Shown one piece after another: positions 25,827 through 34,588 of a stretch of 40,140 nucleotides of DNA (position 1 is the first letter of the stretch; every line of letters starts with the position of its first letter). The position numbers and the translations under genes were made by a program. The DNA is from Hydrococcus sp. Prado102. GTDB lineage: Bacteria; Cyanobacteriota; Cyanobacteriia; Cyanobacteriales; Microcystaceae. The notes under the pieces were generated by a model. That model was not told the DNA's origin. It saw only the letters and a list, made by a program, of their open reading frames with translations, and did no database searches. The stretch spans positions 1-40,140 of the forward strand of contig JALOOL010000013.1 of NCBI GenBank assembly GCA_025454425.1, given 5' to 3'.

Positions 25827-26267
25827 TCAATCGATCGCGTTATTTTGAGACTGGTTAAATAATTCAAAAACTTGTCGGCAAAAATGCTTGAGTTTTTCGG
25901 TAATTGCGATCGCGGGTTGATATTCGCCGACTAATTGCCAATTATCTATCGTTGACAGTCGCCACGCTTGTCCTTGATGGTTAAATCCTACCGTTTCTAT
26001 CCCAATAATTTTTTGCAACTCATCAACGGGGTCGCAATAAAAACGAATTTGTACGAGGATACTGCGACTTTGAAATCTGGGACTCCATCCAGGTAAATGA
26101 AAGCCAATATCGATAGAATCGGGATCGACCCATTCTCTAGTATCGGGGTCGTTGCGCCACGGTTTGAGGTCGGCTCTTGCATCGGGAAATTCGGTTTTAA
26201 ATAAATTGACCACAGCAGCGATTTTGGTCGCGAGTTCTAATCCTTTAGCTTGTTCCGATGCGTTCAT
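25827..26267 (-). CDS. Hypothetical protein, 146 aa
   Basis: Soluble protein that I do not recognise by name. It has a helical start (SEQAKGLELATKIAAVVNLF), a middle rich in Asp, Pro and Trp (KPWRNDPDTREWVDPDSIDIGFHLPGW), a beta-rich centre (RSILVQIRFYCDP) and a C-terminal helix (AITEKLKHFCRQVFELF). No signal peptide or membrane helix. AGGA lies about 10 bases before the ATG. It probably forms a transcript with the coiled-coil gene downstream, 87 bases away. Confidence 0.65.
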   Translation of the reverse strand: MNASEQAKGLELATKIAAVVNLFKTEFPDARADLKPWRNDPDTREWVDPDSIDIGFHLPGWSPRFQSRSILVQIRFYCDPVDELQKIIGIETVGFNHQGQAWRLSTIDNWQLVGEYQPAIAITEKLKHFCRQVFELFNQSQNNAID

Positions 26268-26431
26268 ACCCGATATCCTAAATCTTATTAAAAAGTTTTT
26301 TATTAATTACAAGTTAAACCAAAATTGATTTTTGTATCGGTTGATAAATTTCTTGATTGTTGCTCAAAATGCCAACAGGCAGTAAGGTGACAGAAAATAA
26401 ATGATTTGATAAATAAGGATAACAAACCTCA

Positions 26432-27280
26432 GTGGAAATAGCAGAAAAAACGATTAAGGTTGGTTCGTTTAGTTGGTTTTATCGAGAAATCATTCCCAAT
26501 CGAGACAATGAAAAACCACCCGTCTTATTGCTTCATGGCTTACCTTCACAAAGTTATAGTTGGCGCGAGATTATGCCAACTTTAGCCGAATATGGATTGA
26601 GAGCGATCGCGCCGGATTGGATTGGTTCGGGTTTTTCGGCTAAACCAGAAAAAAGAGACTTTGCTTACACGCCAGATACTTATCTCAAAGCTTTGTGCGA
26701 GTTAGTTAAATCGCTAGAAATCGAAAAGCATTCTCTGGTCGTACAGGGATTTCTCGGTTCGGTTGGCTTGCAATATGCGCTGCGAAATCCAGATGCGATC
26801 GAACGTTTGGTCATCCTCAATACACCTCTATCCCCGACAGCTAAATTACCCTGGAAAATGGCACAATGGGGGATTCCTTTAGTAGGAGATATGTTAACCC
26901 AAGATCCCCTCTTAATCGATCGCACCTTAGAAGGAGGAAGCGGCTTTGTCATCCCCGATAAACATTTGGATATCTATCGAAAACCCCTGCTGACCACTTC
27001 TGCGGCGGGACGTGCATTGATGGGAACAATCAAAAATTTAAAACTATCTGAATCCACAAGCGAGATAGAATCTGGGTTGGCTAAATGGGAGAAACCTACG
27101 CTCATTATCTGGGGAATGGCAGATCCTTGGCTGTCTTCTGAGGATGCTGAAAAGCTTGCCAGTGCTAAATCCAACATAGAATTAGTTAAACTTGAAGAAG
27201 CCAAACACTACCCCCAAGAACATTGGTCAAAAGAAATGGGTGTAGACCTGGTTAATTTTTTACGCCGTCAAACCAATTAG
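26432..27280 (+). CDS. Alpha/beta-hydrolase-fold protein with nucleophile replaced by glycine
   Basis: 282 aa, built like haloalkane dehalogenases and related hydrolases. The oxyanion segment LLHGLPSQSYSW is at 33-44, then PDWIGSGFS (61-69). The nucleophile elbow, normally VVQDWGG or GxSxG, reads VVQGFLG (103-109), putting glycine at position 106. An acid (D231 in GMADPW) and histidines (H259, H264) remain. As written it should not work as an ordinary hydrolase; it may be a binding protein or use another mechanism. The start is GTG with AAGG about 13 bases upstream. The cap segment is present and length is full, so this is not a decaying gene. Confidence 0.85.
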   Translation: MEIAEKTIKVGSFSWFYREIIPNRDNEKPPVLLLHGLPSQSYSWREIMPTLAEYGLRAIAPDWIGSGFSAKPEKRDFAYTPDTYLKALCELVKSLEIEKHSLVVQGFLGSVGLQYALRNPDAIERLVILNTPLSPTAKLPWKMAQWGIPLVGDMLTQDPLLIDRTLEGGSGFVIPDKHLDIYRKPLLTTSAAGRALMGTIKNLKLSESTSEIESGLAKWEKPTLIIWGMADPWLSSEDAEKLASAKSNIELVKLEEAKHYPQEHWSKEMGVDLVNFLRRQTN

Positions 27281-27345
27281 GAATTCTAGCAAGAGAACCG
27301 CGAACAGGGACGGCGTATGGAAGAGTAGATTTAATTTCCTCGTGG

Positions 27346-27364
27346 TGGGGAACTAAAAACCCCA
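27346..27364. terminator. Weak hairpin after hydrolase gene
   Basis: TGGGG, a 9-base loop AACTAAAAA, then CCCCA. A short stem 65 bases after the hydrolase stop, with no T-run following on the plus strand. It could be a terminator or an interspersed repeat. Confidence 0.3.
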
Positions 27365-27536
27365 ACAAGAGTGATAATTAAGAGCGAAAACGCTTAATAG
27401 TTCGTTTCTCACCATTCCCCGTTCCCCGTTCCCTTCTTGTTGAATTTAGAATTCTTTGGTCAAACGTTTCAATAAAGACGGATTCCTGAGAAAATCATTA
27501 ATGAATTTATCGTCATTGAATAGTAACAATAGAAAA

Positions 27537-27983
27537 ATGCCACGTCTTCGGTCTATTCTATCTTTGGTTCTCGTACTGGTAACAACCTTGTTAGTCAGTT
27601 GTTCTAGTCCTCAAGCAGCCGTACCAACTACTTACTCGCCAGAGAAAATCGCGCAACTTCAAGTCTACGTCCAACCGATTGAAGAGATACGAGGGAGAAT
27701 GTCGGAACTTCAAACCCTTGTTGCTAAGAAAAATTGGGTTGATGCAGGTACTTTGCTCCACGGCCCGTTTGGAGAACTACGTAAAGATATGCTAGCTTTG
27801 TCTCGCAGTCTTTTACCTAAAGACCAAAAACAAGCGACTGAAGTTGCTAGAGAGGTCTTCAGTCACTTTGAACGTCTCGATGCAGCCGCGAGATCTCGCA
27901 ACTCTGAAGTTGCCGAAATTCAATATCGCGAAGCATTGAAAGATTTCGATGCCTTTTTGAATCTGATACCTAAAGCAGGTTAA
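27537..27983 (+). CDS. psbQ: CyanoQ, PsbQ-like photosystem II lipoprotein
   Basis: Lumenal lipoprotein that stabilises the oxygen-evolving side of photosystem II. A short basic start and hydrophobic helix (LRSILSLVLVLVTTLLV) run into the lipobox VSCS, giving lipidation at Cys. A four-helix PsbQ-type domain follows, with the conserved NWVDAGTLLHGPFGELR and tail FDAFLNLIP. I chose the third possible start (MPRLRS, 148 aa) because it matches the family; the frame is open from TTG 27456 and an ATG at 27501 exists, but these would put a charged stretch before the signal peptide. Followed by a heptamer repeat and a glycine-oxidase-like gene on the same strand. Confidence 0.9.
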   Translation: MPRLRSILSLVLVLVTTLLVSCSSPQAAVPTTYSPEKIAQLQVYVQPIEEIRGRMSELQTLVAKKNWVDAGTLLHGPFGELRKDMLALSRSLLPKDQKQATEVAREVFSHFERLDAAARSRNSEVAEIQYREALKDFDAFLNLIPKAG

Positions 27984-27984
27984 T

Positions 27985-28019
27985 TCAGTAATCAGTAATC
28001 AGTTATCAGTAATCAGTTT
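27985..28019. repeat. Heptamer repeat run (CAGTAAT/CAGTTAT)
   Basis: Tandem 7-base units of the type CAGTAAT or CAGTTAT fill the space just after the psbQ stop codon. Related units occur at 32117-32153, 32274-32308 and 34504-34531. These are short tandemly repeated repetitive sequences of the cyanobacterial kind. Confidence 0.8.
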
Positions 28020-28052
28020 CCGATCGCTGTTGACTGATTATTGACTAAATTT

Positions 28053-29150
28053 ATGACCAAAATTGCTATTCTTGGGTGCGGCGTTGTAGGAGCCGCGATC
28101 GCCTACGAACTCAGTCGAGTCCCCGGATTAAAGATCGTCCTTCTCGATGAAAAAGTTCCAGCATCGGGTTCTACGGGAGCCGCACTCGGCGTTCTTATGG
28201 GAGCTATCAGCCACAAAACCAAGGGACGAGCCTGGAAGTTGCGTCAAGCTAGCATGGAACGTTATGAAACCCTCATTGATGAGTTAGAATCGATCGCCCG
28301 AATTCATATTCCTTTTAATCGGCAGGGGATCGTCATCCTCTGTTTTAGCGAAGAAGACTTAGAAAAGTATCAAAAATTAGTTGAAATTCGCCGTTCGCAA
28401 GGATTTAATTTAGAAATTTGGGATTTACAACAACTTCAGGCAAAATGTCCCCAAATTATCGGTGAAAACATTATCGGTGCTGTTTATTCGGAGTGCGATC
28501 GCCAAGTTAACCCAACTCTCCTCACCCAAGCACTTGTCGCAGGAGCCGCTATAAACGGCGTAGATTGCAGATTTGGAGTAAAATCTCAAAAATTTATCAT
28601 AAAAGACCTTAATGGCTCGAATTTACGGCATTGCCAGCAGATTTTAGCAGGAGATGAAGCTATAGATGTTGATTGGTTAGTTGTTGCAGCAGGTTTGGGT
28701 TCTACTCCCCTAACGGCTCAATTGGCAAAATCGATAGACGTGCGTCCGGTACTCGGACAAGCTTTGCAACTTAAATTAGCTAATCCATTGGGTCATTCAA
28801 AATTTCAACCCGTTATTACAGGCGAAGATGTCCATATCGTACCAATCGGCGACGGCGAATATTGGGTAGGTGCGACGGTAGAATTTCCTAACGAAACGGT
28901 AGAAATTATTGCACAAGCTGAGTTATTAGAGAAAATCAAACAAGATGCGATCGCGTTTTGTCCTGGATTAGCCAATGCAACTATAATTCGCACTTGGTCG
29001 GGAAAACGTCCGCGTCCCGAAGGCATAGCCGCTCCAATTATCGGTCATTTAGAAGGTTACAACAACGTGCTACTAGCAACTGGTCACTATCGCAACGGAG
29101 TTTTATTAGCACCTGCCACAGCATTAGCGATTCGCGAAATAATTCTTTAA
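28053..29150 (+). CDS. FAD-dependent oxidoreductase, glycine oxidase/DAO family
   Basis: About 365 aa from the ATG at 28053 (a TTG four codons earlier is less likely). N-terminal FAD motif GCGVVGAAIA in an IAILGCG strand, then LLDEKVPASGSTGAALG, typical of D-amino-acid-oxidase-type flavoproteins. Near the C-terminus are TWSGKRPRPEG and NVLLATGHYRNGVLLAP, which match ThiO-like glycine oxidases; in the thiamin pathway these make iminoglycine. No ThiG fusion or thi gene is present here, so another amine substrate is possible. It is followed at 35 bases by a permease gene on the same strand. Confidence 0.82.
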   Translation: MTKIAILGCGVVGAAIAYELSRVPGLKIVLLDEKVPASGSTGAALGVLMGAISHKTKGRAWKLRQASMERYETLIDELESIARIHIPFNRQGIVILCFSEEDLEKYQKLVEIRRSQGFNLEIWDLQQLQAKCPQIIGENIIGAVYSECDRQVNPTLLTQALVAGAAINGVDCRFGVKSQKFIIKDLNGSNLRHCQQILAGDEAIDVDWLVVAAGLGSTPLTAQLAKSIDVRPVLGQALQLKLANPLGHSKFQPVITGEDVHIVPIGDGEYWVGATVEFPNETVEIIAQAELLEKIKQDAIAFCPGLANATIIRTWSGKRPRPEGIAAPIIGHLEGYNNVLLATGHYRNGVLLAPATALAIREIIL

Positions 29151-29185
29151 GATTATTCTGTCCCCTACTTTCGACTTTGAAATTT

Positions 29186-30289
29186 ATGCTTGAGTCAATC
29201 GGCAAGTTACCTTTATGGCTGCGTTTGGGACTAATTTTTCCGCTCGTTTTTCTCAACGGATGGCTGCTATTTTTACTAATCGATTACTTAGAACCGCTGG
29301 TTAGCATTTTCGTAACAGCATCGCTGCTTGCCTTTTTACTCGACTTTCCCATCTTCTTTTTGCAAGACCGAGGCATTCCTCGCATACTCGCGATCGCGCT
29401 AGTCTTGTTAATAGGATTGCTAGTTTTAGGACTGTTGGCACTGCTCCTCATTCCCTTAATCGTCCAACAACTAAGCGATTTAATTACTATTTTGCCGCAA
29501 TGGATAGATACGGGAAGCACGCATTTCCAGACCATCCAAGAATGGGCGATCGCGCAAAAACTATCCGTCGATCTTGGTGAAATTGTCGCCCAAGCCACCG
29601 AAAAAGTTTCTCAAGCACTCCGTACCTTAACCAGTCAATTGCTGACTATTTTGCTGAGTACTATTACCAGCATTGTCAACATCCTTCTGATTTTAGTTCT
29701 AACCTTCTTTTTGGTTTTTACTGGTGAGAAAATCTGGAACGGGATATTTAGTTGGTTTCCCTCACCTTGGGATTTAAAATTGCGAACGACAATCGAACAA
29801 ACATTCGAGACTTACTTTGCCACGCAAGCAATCTTAGCAGGAATCTTAAGCATTGCCCAGACGATTGTCTTTGTCGTTCTCGACGTACCTTATGCAGTGT
29901 TATTTGGCGTTACTATCGGCGTGACGACTTTAGTTCCTTACGCTACTACCTTAACCATCGGGATCGTCAGTTTTATCCTAGCGCTGCAAAATGTTCAATT
30001 AGGGATCGAAGTTTTAATCGCCGCGATCGTCGTCGGTCAGATTAATGATACCGTTGTTGCTCCTCGTTTAATGGGAAAAATGACCGGACTCAACCCTGTA
30101 TGGATTATTATTGCTTTATTTATCGGCGGTAAGCTCGGAGGCGTACTCGGACTATTAATTGCTGTCCCTATTGCCAGCGTCATTAAAAGTACGACCGATA
30201 TATTACGTGCTGCTAACTCAGAAACACGATCTTGGGAACTGGTGAGTGGGAGTATGGGAAGTCTTTCGGAAGACAAAGAAGAGTCTTAA
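29186..30289 (+). CDS. AI-2E family transporter (PerM/TqsA-like permease)
   Basis: About 367 aa, multi-pass membrane protein. It has N-terminal helices (WLRLGLIFPLVFLNGW), a central soluble segment (about residues 90-165) and C-terminal helices holding PYAVLFGVTIGVTTLVPY and the family-marking GQINDTVVAPRLMGKMTGLNP. These proteins were named for autoinducer-2 export, but many act as sodium/proton antiporters or general permeases; the substrate is unknown. The frame extends upstream to 28958, but that part overlaps the flavoprotein gene in another frame; the ATG at 29186 is right. A short polar tail ends the protein. Confidence 0.9.
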   Translation: MLESIGKLPLWLRLGLIFPLVFLNGWLLFLLIDYLEPLVSIFVTASLLAFLLDFPIFFLQDRGIPRILAIALVLLIGLLVLGLLALLLIPLIVQQLSDLITILPQWIDTGSTHFQTIQEWAIAQKLSVDLGEIVAQATEKVSQALRTLTSQLLTILLSTITSIVNILLILVLTFFLVFTGEKIWNGIFSWFPSPWDLKLRTTIEQTFETYFATQAILAGILSIAQTIVFVVLDVPYAVLFGVTIGVTTLVPYATTLTIGIVSFILALQNVQLGIEVLIAAIVVGQINDTVVAPRLMGKMTGLNPVWIIIALFIGGKLGGVLGLLIAVPIASVIKSTTDILRAANSETRSWELVSGSMGSLSEDKEES

Positions 30290-30425
30290 GATACAAGGAT
30301 GGGAAGCCAGTGCGCAAAAAAGGGATTTCGACGACGCTTAATATAGCGACACGGTTACATTCTAAAAGAACGAGCTACGCCAACGCCAGCCGCGCTTCCC
30401 TTATTGGAGCAACACTAAGCTTTGT

Positions 30426-30450
30426 TGGGTTTTGCGATCGCACCAACCCA
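30426..30450. terminator. Hairpin with a HIP1 site in its loop
   Basis: TGGGTT (30426-30431) and AACCCA (30445-30450) flank a loop containing GCGATCGC. It lies between the convergent permease and aminotransferase genes and may end both, or be one of the palindromic repeats of this genome. The rest of the gap 30290-30489 holds no coding frame I trust. Confidence 0.4.
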
Positions 30451-30489
30451 CGACAAGTCAAGCAGCCTTTTCCCCATCAAACAAGACAT

Positions 30490-31656
30490 CTACAAAAAGC
30501 TTGCTATTTTCTCTACAGAGACTTCGAGAATTTCTGGATCTTGGACGAGTGCAAAACGAACGTAGCCTTCGCCGCACTTGCCAAATCCCGCGCCTGGGGC
30601 GACTGCAACGCCTGTAGCCGCAACTAGTTGAGTACAAAATTCAACCGAATTGTTCGCCCAAGGTTCGGGTAATTTTGCCCAGACATACATCGTTGCTTTC
30701 GGGGTGGGGACTTGCCAGCCGATGCGATGGAGGGCGTTAATAAAACTATCTCTGCGTTTTTGGTAAATAGAAACCGTTTCTTTTATCGAGTCGTCAGGGG
30801 CATCTAAAGCCGCGATCGCGCCGTTTAATATCCCTCTATACTGGTTGAAGTCTACAACGGCTTTAATCTGCCTCAGAGCTTGAATTAATCGAGGATTACC
30901 GATCGCGTAACCGATACGAAATCCTCCCATATTGTAAGACTTAGAGAAGGTAAAAAACTCAAGGGAAATTTCTTTGTGAGGATCGGCTTGAAAAATCGAC
31001 GGGGGAGGCGAAGCGGTATCGAAAAAGATATCCACATAAGGGAAATCGTGGACGAGAACGAGATTGTGTTGGCGACAGAAGTCAACCGCTTGCTCGAAAA
31101 ATGATAGAGGCGCGATCGCAGTAGTAGGATTGTGAGGATAGCTCAACACCATCATGCGAGATTGCCCCAGAACTGGCAAGGGCACGTCTTCTAATACTGG
31201 CAAAAAATTATTTTCTGCCAAAAGCGGCATCGGGTAAATTTGCCCACCAGCGAGATAAACGCCGCCTGCATGAGAGGGATAGCCAGGATCGAGTAATAAA
31301 GCAAAATCTCCTGGATTGAGCAATGCTAGAGGTAAATGAGCCGTTCCTTCTTGAGAACCGATTAGAGAAAGGACTTCGGTTTGAGCATCTACATAAATTC
31401 CGAAACGTTTCGTATACCAACTTGCAGCGGCTTCTCGAAAAGCCTGCGTTCCGTGATGTAATAAATAACCGTGAGTATCGCGATCGCGTAAAGACTTCTC
31501 TATCGCTGCTACAACGCGCTCTGAGGCGGGCAAATCCGAGGAACCTAATGATAAGTCTACAATCTCTTTTCCCGTCGCCTTCGCCTTTGCTTTTGCCCGA
31601 TCCATATCGGCAAACACGTTAGCTTGCAAAAATTGTAACCGTTCGGCAAATTGCAT
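30490..31656 (-). CDS. Class I/II PLP aminotransferase, LL-diaminopimelate aminotransferase-like
   Basis: 388 aa fold-type-I aminotransferase. The cofactor lysine is K239 in FTFSKSYNMGGFRIGYA; other landmarks are SLGSSDLP, GSQEGTAHLPL, DPGYPSH and SYPHNPTTA. The pattern fits the group containing LL-diaminopimelate and alanine aminotransferases; the exact substrate is not settled by sequence. I chose ATG 31656 (MQFAERLQ): the ten codons before it (from 31686) are translated heptamer repeat and not family sequence. On the coding strand GGACAAA repeats run up to the start and may serve as a poor ribosome site. Confidence 0.85.
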   Translation of the reverse strand: MQFAERLQFLQANVFADMDRAKAKAKATGKEIVDLSLGSSDLPASERVVAAIEKSLRDRDTHGYLLHHGTQAFREAAASWYTKRFGIYVDAQTEVLSLIGSQEGTAHLPLALLNPGDFALLLDPGYPSHAGGVYLAGGQIYPMPLLAENNFLPVLEDVPLPVLGQSRMMVLSYPHNPTTAIAPLSFFEQAVDFCRQHNLVLVHDFPYVDIFFDTASPPPSIFQADPHKEISLEFFTFSKSYNMGGFRIGYAIGNPRLIQALRQIKAVVDFNQYRGILNGAIAALDAPDDSIKETVSIYQKRRDSFINALHRIGWQVPTPKATMYVWAKLPEPWANNSVEFCTQLVAATGVAVAPGAGFGKCGEGYVRFALVQDPEILEVSVEKIASFL

Positions 31657-31664
31657 TTTTATTC

Positions 31665-31706
31665 TTTGTCCTTTGTCGTTTGTCACTTGTCCTTTGTCGT
31701 TTGTCC
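31665..31706. repeat. Six-unit heptamer array TTTGTCN before the aminotransferase
   Basis: TTTGTCC, TTTGTCG, TTTGTCA, CTTGTCC, TTTGTCG, TTTGTCC in strict 7-base register. It lies 9 bases upstream of the aminotransferase start, so its 5' leader is made of repeats. Confidence 0.9.
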
Positions 31707-31726
31707 TTAGTTTTTAGTATTTTTAC

Positions 31727-31789
31727 CAATGACCAATGACTAATGACCAATGACCAATGACCAATGACCAATGACTAATGACTAATGAC
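31727..31789. repeat. Nine-unit heptamer array (C/T)AATGAC after trx
   Basis: Nine consecutive perfect units: CAATGAC twice, TAATGAC, CAATGAC four times, TAATGAC twice. The array runs up to the thioredoxin stop codon (31789-31791) and supplies its first base. It is a short tandem repeat, probably unstable in copy number; not CRISPR, as there are no spacers. Confidence 0.92.
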
Positions 31790-32115
31790 TAATTAAAGTA
31801 ACTATCGAGCAATGTCTGAAGCTGCTGTTTGCCGATCGCGCCTTCGTGAGACTTTATAATCTCTTTATCTTTAAACAATCTCAGGGCGGGAACGCCTTCG
31901 ACTTTGCACTTAGCTACTGAATCTGGATTTGGGTCTACTTCTAGTTTAACGACTTTTAAGCGGTCGTTGTAGGTATCGGCGACCCACGCGATCGAGGGGG
32001 AAACCAAGCGACACGGCCCGCACCAAGATGCCCAAAAATACACGAGAACGGGTTGTTCTGTGCTAAATACCTCGCGATCGAATTCAGAATCTGTAATTTC
32101 TATAACACTACTCAT
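31789..32115 (-). CDS. Thioredoxin
   Basis: 108 aa single-domain thioredoxin that reduces protein disulfides in the cytosol. The active site WCGPC is at 31-35 (CxxC at 32 and 35), in the usual VYFWASWCGPC strand-helix setting, with the cis-proline segment VEGVPALRLF. Length is typical. No N-terminal signal. Heptamer-like repeats (TTATCAG type) sit immediately upstream of the ATG, and a different heptamer array starts at the stop codon, so both ends of the transcript carry repeats. Which thioredoxin type (m, x or y) it is, I cannot tell. Confidence 0.93.
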   Translation of the reverse strand: MSSVIEITDSEFDREVFSTEQPVLVYFWASWCGPCRLVSPSIAWVADTYNDRLKVVKLEVDPNPDSVAKCKVEGVPALRLFKDKEIIKSHEGAIGKQQLQTLLDSYFN

Positions 32116-32396
32116 ATTCAGTTATCAGCGATCGGTTATCAGTAATCAATGGTAGAGACGCTATATATCGTGTCTGTACATTGGTGGTTCAGTAGGGGCG
32201 CATGGCGTGCGCCCTCACAGTTATCAGTTCGGGAGTAATGAAACAAAAACCAGTAGGAGACGAGGCTTTAATTCAGTAACCAGTAACCAGTTATCAGTTA
32301 TCAATTACCAAGTAAAAGCCCCTTGCCAACGGTCATTCGCCTAATTCAGGAGTTTAGTTTAGCACTAATCTGGTCACTGGTCACTGGTCGCGGTTT
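32116..32396. repeat. Repeat mosaic between trx and vipp1
   Basis: No gene fits here. It holds degenerate TTATCAG/TAATCAG units (32117-32153), an imperfect palindrome AGACGC-TATATATC-GTGTCT (about 32156-32175), a palindromic repeat GGGCGCA-TGGCG-TGCGCCC (32196-32214), CAGTAAC/CAGTTAT/CAATTAC units (32274-32308) and TGGTCAC units (32371-32391) ending next to the vipp1 stop. Confidence 0.8.
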
Positions 32397-33170
32397 TTAG
32401 ACATCTTTGAGTTTTGCTCGCAGTTCTTCTAACTCCGCATCAACCACTGAATTAGAGGCAGAAGACGAGCTAGTTTCTGACGCTTCGGGCAATGCTCCTT
32501 GAGGTTTAGAACCTTCAAGCATCTGAGCTTTCATCATTGCGAGTTCGTCATCTACATCGCTACCTGCTTCTAGCTGAGCAAACTGTTGTTCGATACCAAA
32601 CCCGCCCAATTCACCAACGGCTTGAGAGCGAGCTTCCATTTCCAAAACTTTGGTTTCCATCCGCTCGAAAGCACCCGTGGCACTGTTGACATCGATATTG
32701 CCCAAGGTTTTTTGCAGTTGTTCGTTGGCTTTAGCTGCCGTAGCACGAGCCTGAAGCATATTCTTTTTGGTTTTTGCTTCAGAAATCTTGCCTTCTAGAG
32801 CAACTAAGTTCTTTCTTAGGTTATCGACTTGAGCAACTTGCCCGTCGAGTTGTTGTTTGAGAACGGTTGCTGTATCTGTATGCGATTTTTTACGAGTCAG
32901 CGCTTCGCGAGCTAAGTTTTCATCTCCTTTGGAGAGGGCTAGTTTTGCCCGTTGCTCCCATTTGCTAGCTTCTTGTATGTCTTGGTTGTATTTTTGTTCG
33001 GTACGCTTTTGTTCTGCAATTGACCTGGCGACAGCTTGGCGTAGCTGTACTAAGTCTTCTTGCATATCGATGACGGCTTGCTCCAGAACTTTTTCTGGAT
33101 CTTCAGCCTTGCTTACCATATCGTTAAGGTTAGCTCGGACGACTCGGCTAAGGCGATCGAATAATCCCAT
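32397..33170 (-). CDS. vipp1: PspA/IM30 family protein Vipp1
   Basis: 257 aa, almost wholly alpha-helical coiled coil. Vipp1 is an ESCRT-III-like membrane-remodelling protein needed for thylakoid upkeep and stress response. The amphipathic first helix MGLFDRLSRVVRANLNDMV binds membranes; EDPEKVLEQAVIDMQEDL follows. After a variable Ser-rich linker (about 225-240) there is a C-terminal helix, VDAELEELRAKLKDV, which separates Vipp1 from shorter PspA. GAGAGGA lies about 12 bases before the ATG. Cyanobacteria may also carry a true PspA; the tail makes Vipp1 the better call. Confidence 0.9.
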   Translation of the reverse strand: MGLFDRLSRVVRANLNDMVSKAEDPEKVLEQAVIDMQEDLVQLRQAVARSIAEQKRTEQKYNQDIQEASKWEQRAKLALSKGDENLAREALTRKKSHTDTATVLKQQLDGQVAQVDNLRKNLVALEGKISEAKTKKNMLQARATAAKANEQLQKTLGNIDVNSATGAFERMETKVLEMEARSQAVGELGGFGIEQQFAQLEAGSDVDDELAMMKAQMLEGSKPQGALPEASETSSSSASNSVVDAELEELRAKLKDV

Positions 33171-33348
33171 GACGCTGTTTATCCTCTCGGAGTGTATGAA
33201 GTTTAGTGAGAAAGAAGGCTTAAAATTATTAGCCTGTCTATATAAAAGTTTATCTTGACGCTACTGGTAACTCGAAGATATCCTCGTCGAACTAACAGAG
33301 CAAGTATATGTCTACTTAATCGATAGTAACCTTCTCATACTTTTTCTA

Positions 33349-34344
33349 TCAACCGATCGCAGCTTTTTCTATTCTTTCCTCAAACACGCCCATGTTACGA
33401 AATTTTTGGTATCGTAGTTCTCGACGCTGCCCTGGTGTCATCCCAGATAATTTTTCGAGATTTTCGAGCAGAACTTTTTTGAGGAAAGCGGCTGCTTCTA
33501 GGGGAGCAGAATGAGCGCCTCCGCTAGGTTCTGGAACAATTTCGTCAATGATTCCCAGTTCTTTAAGGTCTGAAGCCGTAATTTTGAGCGATACGGCTGC
33601 TTGTTCGGCTTTTTTAGCATCTTTCCAAAGAATAGCGGCACACGCTTCTGGAGAGGCAACCGTGTAAACCGAGTGTTCTAGGATCAACAATCTATCTCCA
33701 ACGCCGATTCCTAAAGCACCGCCAGATCCGCCTTCGCCGATGACCGTACAGATAATTGGTACTTCAAAATCAAACATTTCTCGAAGATTATAAGCGATCG
33801 CTTCTCCTTGTCCTTGGTTTTCTGCCTCTATTCCCGCCCAAGCTCCCGGCGTATCGATAAAGGTGACGATTGGCATTCCAAAGCGATTGGCGTGTTCCAT
33901 CAAGCGAAGGGCTTTACGATATCCTCCAGGGGCAGCCATGCCAAAATTGCGAGCGACATTATCTTTGGTGTCCCGACCTTTTTGATGTCCTAGAATTAGT
34001 ACGGGTCGTCCGTTCATACGAGCTACACCGCCAACAATCGCCGGATCGTCATAACCGCCGCGATCGCCGTGCATTTCAAACCAATCGTCGCACATTGCTT
34101 GTATATAATCTAGCGTGCTGGGACGACGGGGATGGCGTGCCAGTTGCAATCGCTGGGCAGGGGTTAAAGTACTAAAAATTTCTTTACGCAGTTGTTCGGC
34201 TCTCGATTCTAGTTTGACGATTTCCTCTGAAACATCGACGTTATTTTCTTGAGCTAGTTTCCGAATTTGGTCGATTCTCGTTTCGAGGTCGCATAAGGGT
34301 TTCTCAAAATCTAGCAGAAAGGTTCGGCGCTCGGTTTTTGTCAT
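33349..34344 (-). CDS. accA: Acetyl-CoA carboxylase carboxyltransferase subunit alpha
   Basis: 331 aa. With AccD it moves the carboxyl group from biotin to acetyl-CoA, making malonyl-CoA for fatty acid synthesis. Marks are [13 protein letters not shown] at the start, [52 protein letters not shown] and [15 protein letters not shown]. Full length. The ATG at 34344 has AGAAGG 8 bases upstream and gives the usual MTKTERR start; an upstream GTG at 34368 is less likely. AccD, AccB and AccC are elsewhere, the normal scattered arrangement in cyanobacteria. Confidence 0.97.
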   Translation of the reverse strand: MTKTERRTFLLDFEKPLCDLETRIDQIRKLAQENNVDVSEEIVKLESRAEQLRKEIFSTLTPAQRLQLARHPRRPSTLDYIQAMCDDWFEMHGDRGGYDDPAIVGGVARMNGRPVLILGHQKGRDTKDNVARNFGMAAPGGYRKALRLMEHANRFGMPIVTFIDTPGAWAGIEAENQGQGEAIAYNLREMFDFEVPIICTVIGEGGSGGALGIGVGDRLLILEHSVYTVASPEACAAILWKDAKKAEQAAVSLKITASDLKELGIIDEIVPEPSGGAHSAPLEAAAFLKKVLLENLEKLSGMTPGQRRELRYQKFRNMGVFEERIEKAAIG

Positions 34345-34503
34345 TTTGTAACCTTCTGGAGAATTCACGACTTGCCTTAAAAGTCAATAAATAAGATAAA
34401 AAAATTGACGTTTAGACGGGCAATTAGCAGGATTTTTGGTTTTCTTGCCAGCATCCATGCCAAATTCCAGAATAACAAATCTCACCTACCTTTTATTGGC
34501 GAC

Positions 34504-34531
34504 CAGTTATCAATTATCAGTTATCAGTAAA
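34504..34531. repeat. Heptamer repeat run (CAGTTAT/CAATTAT)
   Basis: CAGTTAT, CAATTAT, CAGTTAT, CAGTAAA in register. Same family as the units at 27985-28019 and 32274-32308. Confidence 0.8.
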
Positions 34532-34588
34532 TAAAACTTAGTATTCAAGCTGCCATAGATTAGTAAAATGGGCGAACATCGCATTGAC

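Noticed and set aside
28958-29185. 76-codon extension before the AI-2E permease
   Set aside because: It overlaps the flavoprotein gene in another frame and is Ser/Arg-rich; the membrane protein clearly starts at 29186.
30232-30627. 131-codon plus-strand frame after the permease
   Set aside because: It overlaps the permease 3' end and the antisense of the aminotransferase; the reading has no known fold and crosses the hairpin repeat.
31727-31789. Possible CRISPR array
   Set aside because: The units are 7 bases and directly abutting, with no spacers. This is a tandem heptamer repeat.
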